Below are positions 22,986-36,439 of a DNA stretch of 64,000 nt, piece by piece. The stretch covers positions 69,306,898 through 69,370,897 of the forward strand of contig NC_092521.1 in the NCBI RefSeq assembly GCF_037038585.1, given 5' to 3'. The first letter of the stretch is position 1; every line of letters begins with the position of its first letter. Origin of the DNA: Patagioenas fasciata (taxonomy: Eukaryota > Chordata > Aves > Columbiformes > Columbidae). A program made the position numbers and the translations under genes. Below the pieces are notes generated by a model. That model had not been told where the DNA came from, ran no database searches, and saw nothing but the letters and a program-made list of their open reading frames with translations.

Positions 22986-24529
22986 ATGTAGACCTTCAAC
23001 TTCCTCTGAATTCAAGAGCAGCCTATGTGCAAAGAAAATATACAAATCAAGGAAGCTGACAGAAATGATAAAAAAATAAAATGGCAGGCTCAAACATCCA
23101 CTAAAATTAACAGGACTGCATACGACTATGAATGTGCTACCCTTAAACATGAAGTAAATCTCATACTCTGTCGTTGACTTCTTCTTACACCATAAATTCA
23201 AGTTTCTCTAGTATCATTCCACAGAGTCATCTTCCAACAAGCCACATATTTTTTTTCTTCAGTCTTTGCAAGTGTAAGCGTTTAGACAATGGAAAATTAT
23301 TTTCCCCAGTGTTCACTTTCAACACAGGAGGCATGCTACAAAATAGAGTACCTATATACTACATTTACTAAATATAGGCATGAAGCGACTTCCCAGGCTA
23401 TAAATGGACCACATTACTCATTATGTTATTTGCCATAATAGTTGAACACCAATGAGCTGCAGAGCCAAAAAATATCCAAAAATGGCTACCCAAAAAAAAC
23501 TAAAATTAAGTTATTTGACAGATAGTAATTAATGCTATATACCTCTACTCTTTGTTTTATGAACAATATGTACATTATATTTATGTAGAGGAATCCAGTT
23601 TTAAAAACTCTTACATTTTTCATAAAAAATAGACTTTATTACAGAAAACAGTGCCTTTCCATAAGAGCTTTACAATTGATTAAATAGGATGGCTTTTCCT
23701 AAAACTCTTACATGATTGCATGCAAAGAAAACAGATGGTCTGTGTAACAGTAATTTGATTTCTTCCAGTAAACATTACTCATGATATAAAAAATGCTTAT
23801 GTTAGTCTCTTCCAGAATGATGTGTGAGCTTTGCATCTCTCTTAAAATGAAGCCTGTAACTCTGTTCAAGAAACAGCACAATAGCTCTGGTTTCCTAACA
23901 AATCAAATAAAATCAGGTAGTCTAATGCATCATTCCTCATCTAAAAACCTGACAACACAGAGAATGATTTTAACTTCTCACTCTCTCAAAAGTGCTTAAC
24001 ATAATGTTGTGCTCTTTTCTCATTTCCTTCTTTTGTAATATCAAAAATAATAAAAAAAAGAACACCATTTCTACCTTCATCTTTGCCTAACAGAGGAATC
24101 ATAAGCCAGAATATATTGTCTGTTCTCTTCTGATTGCATCTAACATTCCTCTCCTTTATATAGCTGCAGGTATATAAGAAGGGAAAAAAGCCTTACTGAT
24201 AAGTCTCTATCTGTCCACCTCAAATTTTGTTCTATCTTTCGAGTCACACCAAGAATCCTGCAGCACCCAAATTTCACTGAAATGACTCCACTCAAGCTTC
24301 ATGCATCCCAAACACTGAATGAAATACCATCTGCCTTTGTAAGACAATCAGCCCTCATGAGGTCATCTTAAATCACTGAAATCCTAGGGACTGAAGCATC
24401 GATGGGAGCTCTGTTCCCGCAGGATTCCAGTCTGGGATGATGATGGATTCATGCTGTCTTTTACACTGATCTTTTGCACAGAGTGAGCACAGGTGGATCT
24501 TTCTCAAAGACACAAATCTAAACCCTAAG
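22986..24529. other. Unique AT-rich DNA, no gene
   Basis: No gene or repeat family seen; reading frames of 60-77 codons occur on both strands. Confidence 0.55.
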
Positions 24530-25060
24530 AGTGCAACAATAATTCTGGCCCTAATTTTTACAGGGCCTTCACACTAGGGCATGTTCCATCATCTGCAAGT
24601 AGTAGCATTCCTGCTGGGATGTAACCCTATTTGTCATTATCTTGTCTTGTTTGATTACTGTCGCTTCACCTGACTGGCCTGGACTTACCCCAGCCAAATG
24701 AAGAAAGGGCAAAATTCTATTAAATGCTTGCTGGGAGCACCCTAGTTTGCCATTCTTGTCGGTGGGAATTAACGGTTCTCAATATATTGTAACAGGTACT
24801 CAGACCCTTGAGAAATTGGGCTGTTAATTAGATATTCCCTCATGACATTGTGCGATTATTTAATGTTCTGACAAGATGCCTCAGCAATCTCACAGGCCCT
24901 GAATTAACTATCCTAGAAGAGTTCCTTGCCAACTGCAATTCTGTGAAACCTTTGTCATGCTTGGCCATGGAAGCAAATTGCATTACATGGAGCATATGAA
25001 ATGATTTACCCAATGAATTGGTGGAATTATATATAACATGTACTACTAGCCAGGCTAGAG
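24530..25060. promoter_or_regulatory. Possible conserved non-coding element (enhancer-like), unconfirmed
   Basis: This stretch lacks simple repeats and mobile-element traces. It has dense short AT motifs typical of developmental enhancers: TTAATTAG (24824-24831, homeodomain), GATTATTTAATG nearby, and AATTGCATTACATGG near 24978. The call is by appearance only; no alignment was possible. Confidence 0.2.
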
Positions 25061-28000
25061 ATGTCCAGTTTTAAATAGCTGTTTCTTCTTTGTCCCATTC
25101 TTAATTCCTCACATGTGTGCTCCCCTCCACTTTTCCATGTGCACTTTTTATTGTCCCACTTGCTGGCAGAGCTCCACAGCAGGAGCAGTCCCTGTGGCAA
25201 TGTGGGATGATTCATCATGCAGCCTCCATGAGGCAGATTAATACTGCCAGAGGATTCTCTTATAAATTTCCCTTTCCCCTGTCTGGCTCATCTGCATTAT
25301 CATATTTGTTTCTCACATGTAAATTTCCAACTCAAGCCTCCGCATCCAGGGGCTGCTGAAGCTTTTTAATCTATACTGAAAAGTTTAATACAACCCCAAT
25401 AGAGCAAACATTTCTGCCTTGCAGCTGATGCTGTGTTATCAAACACATTAGTAAAAGCTACAATAAGCAGGAAAAAAAAAAAGTTTAAATAAACAAAAGA
25501 GTGCTGAATTATGTAGTATGTCACACAACAAATGGTCACTTTTGTATCATTGCCTATGCATAGCAGCTTTAGACACAATCATCTCAGGGGAAAAGAGCAT
25601 GCTATCAAATGTTTCCTGTAGGATTTTAGCAACAATGCCATACTGATTACTAGACCCTGGCTCAAGTATTCAAAATTATGATGCTTAGCAATCAATATTA
25701 ATCTCCCCTCCACTTTTTAGAAATGGAAGCTAGAGAGGGAGTATTTGGGCCATCTACCCTAACTCCTATGACACCAAAATACTCATGTCAGACTCAAGGA
25801 CTACAGGTAGAGTATTTCAGCTATAGGCAACTGAAATGCATGCTGCAGGTAAAGAATAAGAGAGACAATGACTGTCCCATGAAAAGTATTAAAAGACACT
25901 CCAACGGTTGCATTTTTAGGAATACTTTTATCCACCTTTGAACTTCTCCATCCCTGCTGGGTTTCAATACACTTTCTGAGATCACTACACAGAAATCACA
26001 GCACTTGAGTGCTCTCTTCTAAGGCTTATAGTTCCTATGTTTGCAACTGCTTTTCAAAACGTGTATTCAACTCTACTTGTCTGTGATCACAATTACTATG
26101 AAGTCCAGCTCAAAGAATTCACAGACACAGAGCCTCTCCCAGTCTCCTCACTGCCCTCCTACCCAGCCAAGACTCTTGTTTTACCTGATTACCTTTTAGG
26201 AAGACTTTTTTCGTCCTCTTATTGTTAACAAGATTTCCATCGACTATGTTTTTTTTTTTTTCTGTGAGCCTTCAACACAACTTGTGTCTCACAAGCATCA
26301 TCAAATATACTTTCACAATGAGAAATCTAACTTCAGATAAATCATTCTACCAACTAGTTTCAGCTACAACAAAAACAGTTCCTTGAGTGCTTTATGCATT
26401 CTGGCAAGCATCTGCTTTGCCAGGAGTGGATTAAATAACACTACCTCTATTATTCTAATAGTGTGGGAGATCATATAAAATATTTATATTGTGAACTGCA
26501 GGCAAAATGCCTACTCTAAATTATGCTCCGGAAGCTCAGTAAGATTTTATATTGACAGAAAAATACCTTAGTTTAAATAATTGGGCAATTTCAGTTATTC
26601 CTTATTCTATGAATCTCATGTAATTTTGCTCTTTCACCCCTTGGGAACGTGATCTATTTTAGTAAGTACTATTTTCCATGTTCAAGGGTTTCATGTGTAC
26701 TAGTACAAACATCTCACCCACATCATACTGAATTGCAGGACCAGCATTAAGGTAACTATAAAAACACACAAATGCTATCAGTGTAGATCAATGTTCTGCC
26801 TGAGCTTCTTCATTGCATTATATAGGGCATTAGACATTTTTCAGTACATAGCTATGCAGAAATCTGCTTAAGGCTCAATTTTCAACTAACTTCCAAATCT
26901 GCAAACAGTTTGCCTGTGCAGTTATTTGCAAAGACTGTGTTCACAAAACCTCGTCAATGTGGTAAGTTGGCACCAATCTATATGTGTGAGAACGATGTTT
27001 CTACAAATCATATACCTTATCCCCAGAGTTGTGCTCTTTATTTTACTGGGGTTACTCCAATTCATTATGTGGGTATGGGCTGCAGCTGGGTCATGGCAGC
27101 CACTGAGATCCAGTGCAGCCAGAAGAGTAACTGGTCTATCCATTCATCCTTTCTGGGTTGGGAAAAGGACTTAGATACCCAGTACTCTCAATTTCAGTAC
27201 ATCAAGAAGCATGAAGTCAGTCCCATTCAAAATCAGAATGACTTTCTAGATAAATAAAATGAAACAAACCAAAAACCAATCATCTTACTGTAGCTTGTCT
27301 CATGACTTGTTGATCTCCCCTTCAGCCCATTTATGCAAAACTGCAATAACTTCAGGCTTCTCCATGGTTGAGATGGACAAACGACAAAAATATGCACGTT
27401 TCCTTTGCTATTAATGTAGACACCATGCTGACTCTCTATTCACATCTATAATAACACCTATGCATTTCCCTGATTTCTTCTCACTTTCTCAACCTGACCC
27501 TCAAGCTGACGCTCATGCTCCTGCATTCCCATCAGTCCTTCTGTCCTTTTACTGTCCCCAGTAGAGAAAAAAAATACAACTGCAAAAGTGAATAATGAAC
27601 TTCCATAACCCAGTAAGCACTACTCCCATGTATTATGTTTTCTAATGATTTTTCAATAGAGGTTTATCAGCTGCCTTGCTAGTAGATAGTAAAGCACTCA
27701 GCCAAACAACACTTTCTCCAGTTTACTACTTTAATACTACTTAAAATTCTTAAATAAAACAGAATCAATTCTCAGTCATTCAAAGAATGTAAAACAGTTT
27801 TGCACTGCTGTCTTTTTGCAGTTACCATTAACTATAAAAACAGAGAAATGATCAAATAAATTTTGCTTATTGCTCAAAAAAGTACACTCAATAATATACT
27901 GCTCAGTAAATAGTATTTATTAAAGAGAACAACATCACAACAGAAATATCCAAGTACCTAAAATAATTCATTTCAGACTTGTTCCATGCCTGGGACTCTA

Positions 28001-31000
28001 AAAACAATTCCACCAATCTGTTCCTTCGCTGTGTCCTTGGACACAACCCCAGGAACACAGAAATCCCTCATCCCCGCTTACGCAGTCACATCTTGCTCTA
28101 CAGCAAAACAGAAGAGCATCTCACATTATTGAGAGAACACTTTCCAATATTCTTGCAGCAATAGCAAGATGTTTGACTTTCACTTCCATTTTAAACTTAG
28201 ATGCTATTTCTCTCACTATGTAGACATAACCTGAGCATCAGACACACTGTCGACTATTTCAAGTTTTGTACCCCAGATAGTAAGCAACTAACGATATGGC
28301 TGAAATGTCCACAAGGGTGCAGCCTGTGTAAGAACTGCATTTAGCCTAAAATTTCAAGTGTACTCCAGTAGTCTGATGTTGGGGAAGGGAAATATTTCAG
28401 GTAACTTGAGAGGGTCTAGTCCCATAACAGGTTGCATACAGATGTGAAGCTGACCTGTTTATTTTATATTTAAACAGTGCTGACGACATTTGTATGCTTT
28501 GCAGAGCAAGGAGGCAAGTAAGACTTCAAGCCGAGACTTCAATTCAGCTGCTTAGCAGTATGTCCCAAGGTGACTAGGAGGGTTGAATTTTTGCAGGTCT
28601 CTTTTGGAGACCTGTTCAACAAATACAACGAAGCAAATACAGACCAACCATTTGAGTAAGAACTGCCATGTCAGACATGAAGAGAAAACCTATCATGCTT
28701 CGAATTTCCTTGCCCTAAGATCTGCAGTGACAACATGCTATCAGCAAGTAGGATTCTATTGATGTAATCCTCTTCCCCCCGGCAAAATACGAACCAAGTT
28801 CCTCAACACTGATTTCAATATTAAAACATGTTCAGAGAGAGCCTTTTTCAGGTTCTCACTGAAGGTGTTGCTTGAATTTATGGCTTGTCACAGCTGACAT
28901 GATTCTTAATCAGAGCTCCTTTAAAAACACAGTGAATAGATAATAATATCTGGAAAACTAGGACATTAAAACTTTGATTCACATAGAACATCTCCCTAGT
29001 CTTATCATACATTATGCATAGCTGCACTATATTTTGAAGGAAACTGCTGTGACGTGTTTTTAGTGGGAGATATACGCATGACTACAGAGTCTACAGCATA
29101 TCAAAAAACAGGATTCTGATCTGTTGAAGATGTTCAGATAATCAGGCAAAACTGCAATATAGGAAGACTTTGCCCCAAACCAGAAGTATTTTTGATTGAT
29201 AATTAAACACTTGGATTCCATATTACCATGAAGGTATCTTGTGGGAGTTATAGTTTAGGTGCCTCAGCAGTCCAGTGTCACAGATATTTAGTTTTCCTAA
29301 AACTCATAATTTACCATGTGAAAATTAAGTCACTGGAAACATTCAAACTCCAGTTCATATACAAAAAAGACCCAAAGCTACCTACTGTTATCAGGTTAGT
29401 TTTGCCTTTTAAAGTGATGGCAATTATTGACAAATTGGTATTAACTCTGATCTCTTTAACTGTTAGGTAGATAAATTTTCATTCTTACAATATACTTGAC
29501 AGTGCTAACATCATATCCCCACTTCAGTGATGTGACTGAATTTAAAGATTCATAAATTCATTACTACAGTACATATCAAGGTTAAAAGAGGGAGAATTCC
29601 CTTATCAGTATGAAGGACTCGTACAGTTTGCAACAATCCTAGATGAGATTACCCTTTTGTCTTTCAATAAGCAGTGGCAAATGTTCATAATGGACTGTTT
29701 CATCTTGGCAATCATCTGAAAAGCATCTAATTTAATTAAAGCTTTAGGACAAAGTGATCTCTCCTTCAACAATTAAATATTTATGTTAACACACATATCA
29801 CTTAATTGGCATAACATATCAAAGGATATTTATTGATTGTACAGTGTGTAAGGACTGAAAATAAAAGGTCTAGCATCAGCTTGAAAGTTTTTTCTTTACT
29901 AAACACTAAGTAAAAAACTGCAAGGCAGAGAAAGAACATCAAAGATTCAATAATAAACAAGAATTAAGACAACTGAGATTTTAATGATGATTAGCTCTAT
30001 GCTACCACTATGCTAACTGCTGGCAGTACAAACTGTATGGTAAGTCACCAGAAATACTGTGGGCACAGAAGCAGCATTGACTAATGCTGGAACTGAGAGA
30101 AAGAACAGGAGCAGAGATTAGAGAGATCCTAGGCTCAACAGTAGGTCTGTGTATTCTTGGTCATTAATCACTACTGATCATCTGATTCCAGATCTGTGCC
30201 AAAGAAGCTGTAAGTGGCATAATACTATCTATGTCAACATGAACAGTATAATGAAACAATATCTACAGCCTACATCATATCCACAAAGATCTAAAGAATG
30301 TATCACATTTTATTCAGTTATCTGGCAGAGAGAGACAGAATTTAAATATGTGAAAGCCACCCTAATTGGAAACATCCTTTTCAGGCTTTTTTCTGCCTTT
30401 TTCCTAGGGAATTAGGACATATCTGTGAAGGGGAGGAGGTGAGAATTTGTCTGAATAGTTGCTAAAATTAACTTAAATGTGCAGTTACAGACCATCTCTT
30501 CAGCTAACAAGCACTTACTGATACCATTTTATTTAGTAAGAAGCCGACTTCTACACTAACAAGTAGCTCAATGGGGAACATTCAAGCAATTTCATGGAGG
30601 AAAAATCAGAAATTAACCTCATATATATGTCTTTTGGAGAGCTTACAGGCTCTACTGTTAAAGGCACATTTTTTAAATTTGTCTATCGAAGGTGAGAAAA
30701 TAAAACCAAAAATTAACAGGCTTAGGTGTTCAGTACCAAATCAAGGGACTAGTTCTGACATACGTGTAACTACCCTGTTATGCAGCCACTGATACATGTA
30801 AAACCCGCTCACTGACGTTGCAAATATTAGCAAATGAAGTCTGTTTAAGCTATAGTGTTAACACTTCAGGCTGGCATGAACTGATGCTGCTACCAAACAT
30901 CGTCCTGGATTTTTCTGTTAATGTTGCTGCTTTTGTGGGTTTAACCCAAGCTGGTTCCTTCCAGAAACACTTGTGGCAACATCAGAGAGAACATAAGTAA

Positions 31001-31951
31001 GGCAATAAAGCGGTGGGGTGGATGGAGGACAAGATGACTTCCTTCAGTGGCAGTGGGGGTTTAAAGCGTTTGATCTCATCTCCACTCTCTTTTTTGAAAG
31101 TAGAAAAAGAGGCAGGAGGGAGGCAATATCTCAACCCCAAACCAGAAAGACTCTTCACTCTACATCCCAGAACTAGCTGCAACACCCAATCAAGGGTGTA
31201 CTTCCATTATTTTCTAGTGAAAGAAGAAAAGACAACTTGCCAGAAATTGTAGCAACAAAAAATTTAGAATTGATGCCTCACAGGAGGAAAGTGACCAAAA
31301 GAAGAGTAAAAAATATCTGACAAATAAAGAGAATGATGTCTGGGAAAAGAATAGGGAATTCTTAAGAATGGAGTGGTGTTCTGTGTAAACAAATAAAAGT
31401 GAGACACAGGGTGTAAATTTGCTGGGTGTAACATCCCCAAAACAGAACATAATATCATGTAAGCATCACTAGTTATTTCAGCCATATACTGCTCAGAAAT
31501 AGCCTGTGGACTCTCCCCAGTGCTTATTTTAAAAAATTACGTCAATATCTAACCTTATCTCAGACTTCTGTGAGTGTGGAAATGCTTGCTTCTTATACAT
31601 ATCCTGATCACTACGACACCTACAAGCGCTTGTATAAGAGCAGCTGCTTATGAATCTTTCCAACACAGTTCTGTGCACATTCATTTGTCTATTTGGAATG
31701 AACTTTCTCACCATGATTTCCTCCAAAATAGATTACATGCTATTCATCAATTTTCTAGGACTATGTATTCCAGTTAAGAACAACATTTTTTTTCCCTGAG
31801 GGCCTTTACAAACAAGAGTAAGTAGATGTTGGAGGAAACTTGATAAAGGTCATTTTCAGAAATGTAACATAAAATGACTGTGCAAGATCACAACATATAG
31901 TTCAGTACTCTGCCTTTGACAACAGCGAGCTAGAGAAAAAAAAAAGAATCA
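25061..31951. other. Long unique AT-rich stretch, no supported gene
   Basis: Almost 7 kb with no recognisable gene or mobile element. Contains an A11 run at 25472-25482 and a T13 run at 26249-26261. The 115-codon plus-strand frame at 26910-27257 overlaps an 82-codon frame in another phase and a minus-strand frame of 73 codons, a pattern typical of non-coding DNA. Confidence 0.55.
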
Positions 31952-31990
31952 GTCAAGGAAAGAAATTTTATGTCAAGTAAAGAAATTTTA
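31952..31990 (+). repeat. 20-bp tandem duplication, two copies
   Basis: GTCAAGGAAAGAAATTTTA (31952-31970) is repeated as GTCAAGTAAAGAAATTTTA (31972-31990) with one difference. Confidence 0.85.
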
Positions 31991-32576
31991 GTAATCACTG
32001 TGTCTGGGACTTTCTGAGCCTAGACTGTTTTGTCCTTAATCAGTCTTGAGAGATCACTTTAAAATATATTCTTTGAATTTATGTCAGAATCATGCATGTT
32101 TTCAAAATCTAAAATAGTCTATAAAGAAAAATATTTCCTTACGTTTTAAAAATTCTGCAACTGCTTTTGATGACTTTGGTTTCTTGCACTACGAGAAAAA
32201 AACTGAATGCTTTTTTTTGTTTAGTATTACTGTTTCTCATTTAACCATACCCCATCTCAGTTGTCTCTTTTCAAAGCTGAATAACTAGGCAGTAGAATAC
32301 TAGATGATACTCAGTGTTGATGAATTCGAAGGAGTATGGATGGAGAAGAAAATGCCTTCTTACTATTCAAATGCACTGCCAGGCCTGAATTAGCTATTGC
32401 TGTTGAGGAAACCATGGACCATTTTGCAAAAACACCCAGTCAGCTGCAGTGGTTGTCAATAAAGCAAATATAATATTGTTAATAATCAGTAAAGGAACAG
32501 GGAACAAAACAGAAAAGAAATAATAACAAATAAACAAATAATAGCGACTAATAATTAGTATTAGCATATTTGAACA
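31991..32576. other. Unique AT-rich DNA, no gene
   Basis: Nothing recognised. Confidence 0.55.
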
Positions 32577-32624
32577 CTATTATTATTATTATTGTTGTTG
32601 TTTCTTATTGTTTGTTATTATTAT
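32577..32624 (+). repeat. Trinucleotide microsatellite (TAT)n/(TTG)n
   Basis: A run of TAT units (32578-32593) passes into TTG units and then an imperfect TTATTA-type tail. Confidence 0.85.
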
Positions 32625-32836
32625 GCAGTTGTGCAAAACCAGCACGGGTCAATACCTGCACTGATTCACACGGTTCTGCTCCACACTCTATGAGAAACAA
32701 CAGAGTAACCAGGTATATATTATACATTACACCACATAGAGATCTCAACAGGCCAGAAGACTGCGTCAATCAAAGTAAAACCAACAGATGGAAGATTGTT
32801 ACTGTTTCATTGGGCATTTTTTAGGTGAAACTTACA

Positions 32837-33335
32837 ATGTGTCCAATTTTGGGCTCCCACTTCAAAAGAGACATTGAAATATTGGAGATGTGCCAGTGAA
32901 GTACCACCAAGTTGATTAGAGCATTGGAGACCCTGACGCCTGTTGAAAAGTCTATGTAAATCAGTTTCCTCAACTTAAAGAACAGAAGGGTCAGCAGGGA
33001 GTCTAATCACATTCTCTCAATATCTAAAATGTAGTTATAGAGGAGATGGAGGTACTTTTTTCTCAAGGACACAGTGGCAGGACAAGAAGAGAGGGGCATC
33101 AGTTGCCTCAAAAGTAAGTTTAATCAGTCTGTATGAAAAAAGTTCTTCACTGTGAGAACAACAAAATATTGGAACAGGTTGTCCAGAGAAGTGGTGGAAT
33201 CTCCCTTGCTGGAAGTATTTCAGGACTTGTCTTGTTGGGCCAGTGGAAAACCTAATCCAAACCCCTGCTGTCAACTGTATGTATGCTTAGATGCTCTCCA
33301 GAGGTCCCTTCCAGCCTTGGCTTTTCCCTGTTTCT
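32837..33335 (+). mobile_element. CR1 LINE, 3' end, moderately decayed
   Basis: The sequence follows the CR1 3' region over about 500 bases: TGTGTCCAATTTTGGGCTCCC, then AAAGAGACATTGAAATATTGGA (usual GAAAGACATTGAGGTGCTGGA), GGACAAGAAGAGAGGGGCA, TTCTTCACTGTGAGAACA, TTGGAACAGGTTGTCCAGAGA, AGTGGTGGAATCTCCCTTGC, TGGAAGTATTTCAGGAC, and CTCTCCAGAGGTCCCTTCCAGCC near the end. No clean ATTCTATG tail survives. It is truncated at the 5' side, coding capacity is lost, and it directly precedes an older CR1. Confidence 0.88.
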
Positions 33336-33384
33336 ACACGGGAGGGCAGCAGGCACAATGAAATTTCTGAAACAGCCACCAGAG

Positions 33385-33865
33385 CGGGCAAGAAGCAGCA
33401 GACTAGCACTCTTCAGCAAAGAAAAAGAAATGATGGAGGGCAGAAAGGGAAAAGACAGAGGTTTACAGCATCGTGAAAGACCCAGAGAAGGTAAGTGTGG
33501 AACAGATATTCAATCTTTTTGGCAATACCAGAAGGAGGGGATATAAAGTGAAATTTTCAAAGGGAAGACTTGAAAGAAATGAAAGTACTTTTACCAACAG
33601 AACATAACTGAACTGTTAAACTTACTGACATATATTTTCTGGCTATCGAAAGAATAAAGGGAATTGAAAAGGCCTGCTGAAATGAGTCCATCAAGGGCTG
33701 TTAGTAGAAGAGATGCAGAATCAAACTCTGGACAGGAAGCTGCCAAGCGCTGAGCTGACCGAACATGGGAGAGTATATCAAGGCAAGCATCATGGTATGT
33801 ACTCATGCCTTTCCTGAAAGGATTTCCCATATTTGGAAAACTAGAGTTCATGGGAGAATGAGAAT
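33385..33865 (+). mobile_element. Ancient CR1 LINE, 3' end (turtle/crocodilian-type subfamily)
   Basis: A strongly diverged copy of a different, older CR1 type. Landmarks in order: AGACTAGCACTCTTCAGC, GACAGAGGTTTACAGCATCGTG (usual GATAGAGGTCTATAAAATCATG), GAGAAGGTAAGTGTGGAACAG, GGCAATACCAGAAGGAGGGG, AAATTTTCAAAGGGAAGACTTGAA, GAGTCCATCAAGGGCTGTTAG (usual GGTCCATCAATGGCTATTAG) and GAAGCTGCCAAGCGCTGAGCTG. This 3' region is typical of CR1 copies shared by turtles, crocodilians and birds rather than of the bird-specific subfamilies. The 3' limit is approximate. It is non-coding and immobile. Confidence 0.7.
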
Positions 33866-34332
33866 GTTTTACATTAAAAAAAATCAACAAAAAGAAGTTC
33901 TGATGTCTTTACCACCATGGCTGAATCAGGAAAACATTCATCAGCTTAGTGGCTCATCGCTTTGTGGTTGGTCTTTTTTCCAGTAAAAAGCTTAATTATT
34001 TTCCTGAGGACAAAATTAAAACCTGCAAAATACATGAAGTTCCTAGGTTTTTGATAGCTGACTGCATAATAACCAACATTTGTCCTATTTTTATTTTTTA
34101 AATGATGCTGGGAGCACTGAGATGGAAGAAGGATCATGCATATGATTATAGCAACAGTAGGAATTTTCCTGGCTTTACAAATGAGAACCATAGCTTACCA
34201 CAGGGAAGCCACAGAACGCCTTAAGGCCCCAACTGTAGCAGCCTGTCTAAACCTGCTGTGCAGCAGAATTTGTTTCTTAAAATTCACAATTTACATCTTT
34301 TTGCCAGAAGGGATGTTGCACATTCTCTCATA
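33866..34332. other. Unique AT-rich DNA, no gene
   Basis: Nothing recognised. Confidence 0.5.
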
Positions 34333-34390
34333 TATATATATATCTATATCTATATATGTATATACATATATAGATATAGATATATATATA
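34333..34390. repeat. 58-bp perfect AT palindrome (cruciform-capable)
   Basis: The arms are exact reverse complements around the centre GTATATAC (34358-34365). They are built of TA dinucleotides with interspersed TATC/GATA units, and an A14 tract follows at 34392-34405. Such palindromes can extrude as hairpins, are replication-prone, and grow from TA microsatellites. Confidence 0.9.
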
Positions 34391-34405
34391 CAAAAAAAAA
34401 AAAAA

Positions 34406-36439
34406 GTAGATTTTATCACTAGCCTTTGGTAAGTATTTATTTCTTTTCTGAAAGGCTCCAAGGCAAACCTGACTCGTTTAAGAGTGAAAGATGAGCTTGC
34501 ATACATTCTCTTGGTAGCATTCTCAGAGCATGATGCTGCCATGCTGCCCCATCACAGTGGAGTTCTGGTTAGTGTATTTTCCCTGTCACCCAAATACACA
34601 GGTAGCCAAGGGTAGTTCAGTTTCCCAGCCACACCAAGAGGGGTACAGGACAGGAACAAAGATAACATATATCTCCATTGGGATCAATATCAGAAGGCCA
34701 ACTGTTTTCATTTCAGCCATAATTTTCTATTCTTAGTGTTTATATGGACGAACACAGTGCAGACATATTGATATCAAAATTTGTCTAGGCTTTAACACAT
34801 TGCTAACATTAGAGAACTGGGCTCTAAAATTGTTATTCCTTCGAACAAAATATTTTCCTGATAGATGCAAATTTCACTGCTGCTTTTTGCTGTCATCAGG
34901 AACCAAAACCAAATGGCAGTATCCTAGAACGATACACATATTTGAGCTATATTCACTGGCATCCTGACCCACCACTTCAACTGATTTTAAGGGTGTGTAT
35001 TACATCCATTCTGTCAAAATATTGTTAAGAAATTCAAACATCCAAATCTGAGTCACTTACAGCACATGGCTCAAACACTCTTTTCCCAGAATAAACAGCA
35101 GAGCATTAAATTTCTTTCTAATTTGCTTTTAAAAATTTCTTCAAAAACCAGAGGTAAATCAGTAAGGCTGTTCATATATAAAAAATTTATTTATCAGATC
35201 CATTGTGAAGCATAATTTCATTTTTTTGGGGATCAGCTGCAGGTTCTTGAAAGGATTCAATTCTGTATATATATAAAACTCTGTATATTCAGTGACAACC
35301 AAAATTTTCTTTTGCAGATGGTGGTAAGCAATTGTCTAAAAGTGCTGCAATCTGCTTTATTCCAAGCCACTACATTAGTTTCCTATTTCAATGATTTGCA
35401 AACTGTAATTTATCAAGTCATTTTCATTTGTGACAGTCAATTGTGTTCTTCAGCAGACATTCTCTACGGTTTCCCCACAGAAAGGATACATTTCTGTTTT
35501 CTAATATGTTTTTTAGCAGATTAGAAGGCCAAGGAACTTGAACAAGAATATCCAGCAGATTATTTGTTTTTTAAATACAAAGAAAAAACGATAGTGATTG
35601 AATCCCAGCCACTCGAATAATGATGTTAATCTGATGAGATTTTGATGAAGAAGTAGTAACTGTCAAGTTACATGGATGACCGTGAAAGATTGCTGTGGGA
35701 CAATGGATTTTACAAGATTTAGAAAAAAATCTAGGAGAGATGAGTAGATTAAGTAAAGTTAATTGAATGCATGCAGTGTTTCAAGATTTCCTCTCATTTA
35801 TGAGAAAAAGCAAATAAAACTATGAGGCAATGCTTGAACCCCCAAATAAATACAGTTTTTACGCCAGTGAAGAGAATAATTTACTTTATCTAAAATCAGG
35901 ATCCATTTAAATGCTTCACAAGTTACTCTTTTTTTTTTTTTTTCCCCCAGACTAAATAAAGCAGATTATCATTATTCTACTTGAATTTTAAATATCTTTG
36001 GCCCCATCTTGCTGGTATTTGGAATACATTCAACAAGGTGGAAAAGGTTTGTTGATTTGTTTCATTGAGATGATGAGCTATTATAAGCAGATAATCAATG
36101 AGTTTCAGATATGGTTGTCAGCTTCTTAAAAACAAACAGAAAATGAAACTTCAGAGAGAAGAGAACTGATGTTATTATCCTGTGACCCTAACTGAAGCTG
36201 ATTTTTCAATCAGTATGAATATAAAAAATACAAAATAAACTACAGAGTGCTCTACAGAAACTGCTTTTAAAATATCTCAAGGTCCGTCTTTTTGCCAAAA
36301 GGCTTTTAACATCCATCTACATTGCAGTAATGGAAGCATGCAGCAATTAATCACAAGTTAATTTTTTAAACGGAAAGCCAAGAGGATAAAATACTAACTC
36401 CTTCACTGACATAAACCTCATATACATATTAGCAAGTGG
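34406..36439. other. Unique AT-rich DNA, no gene
   Basis: Contains a T15 run at 35929-35943 followed by CCCCCAG. No gene or repeat family seen. Confidence 0.55.

Noticed and set aside
26910..27257. 115-codon plus-strand frame
   Set aside because: Overlaps an 82-codon frame in another phase and a minus-strand frame; no family resemblance.
34136..34542. Opposing frames of 98 and 83 codons with repeating tyrosine/isoleucine/aspartate
   Set aside because: Both read through the TATATC palindrome; the repeat explains the amino-acid pattern.
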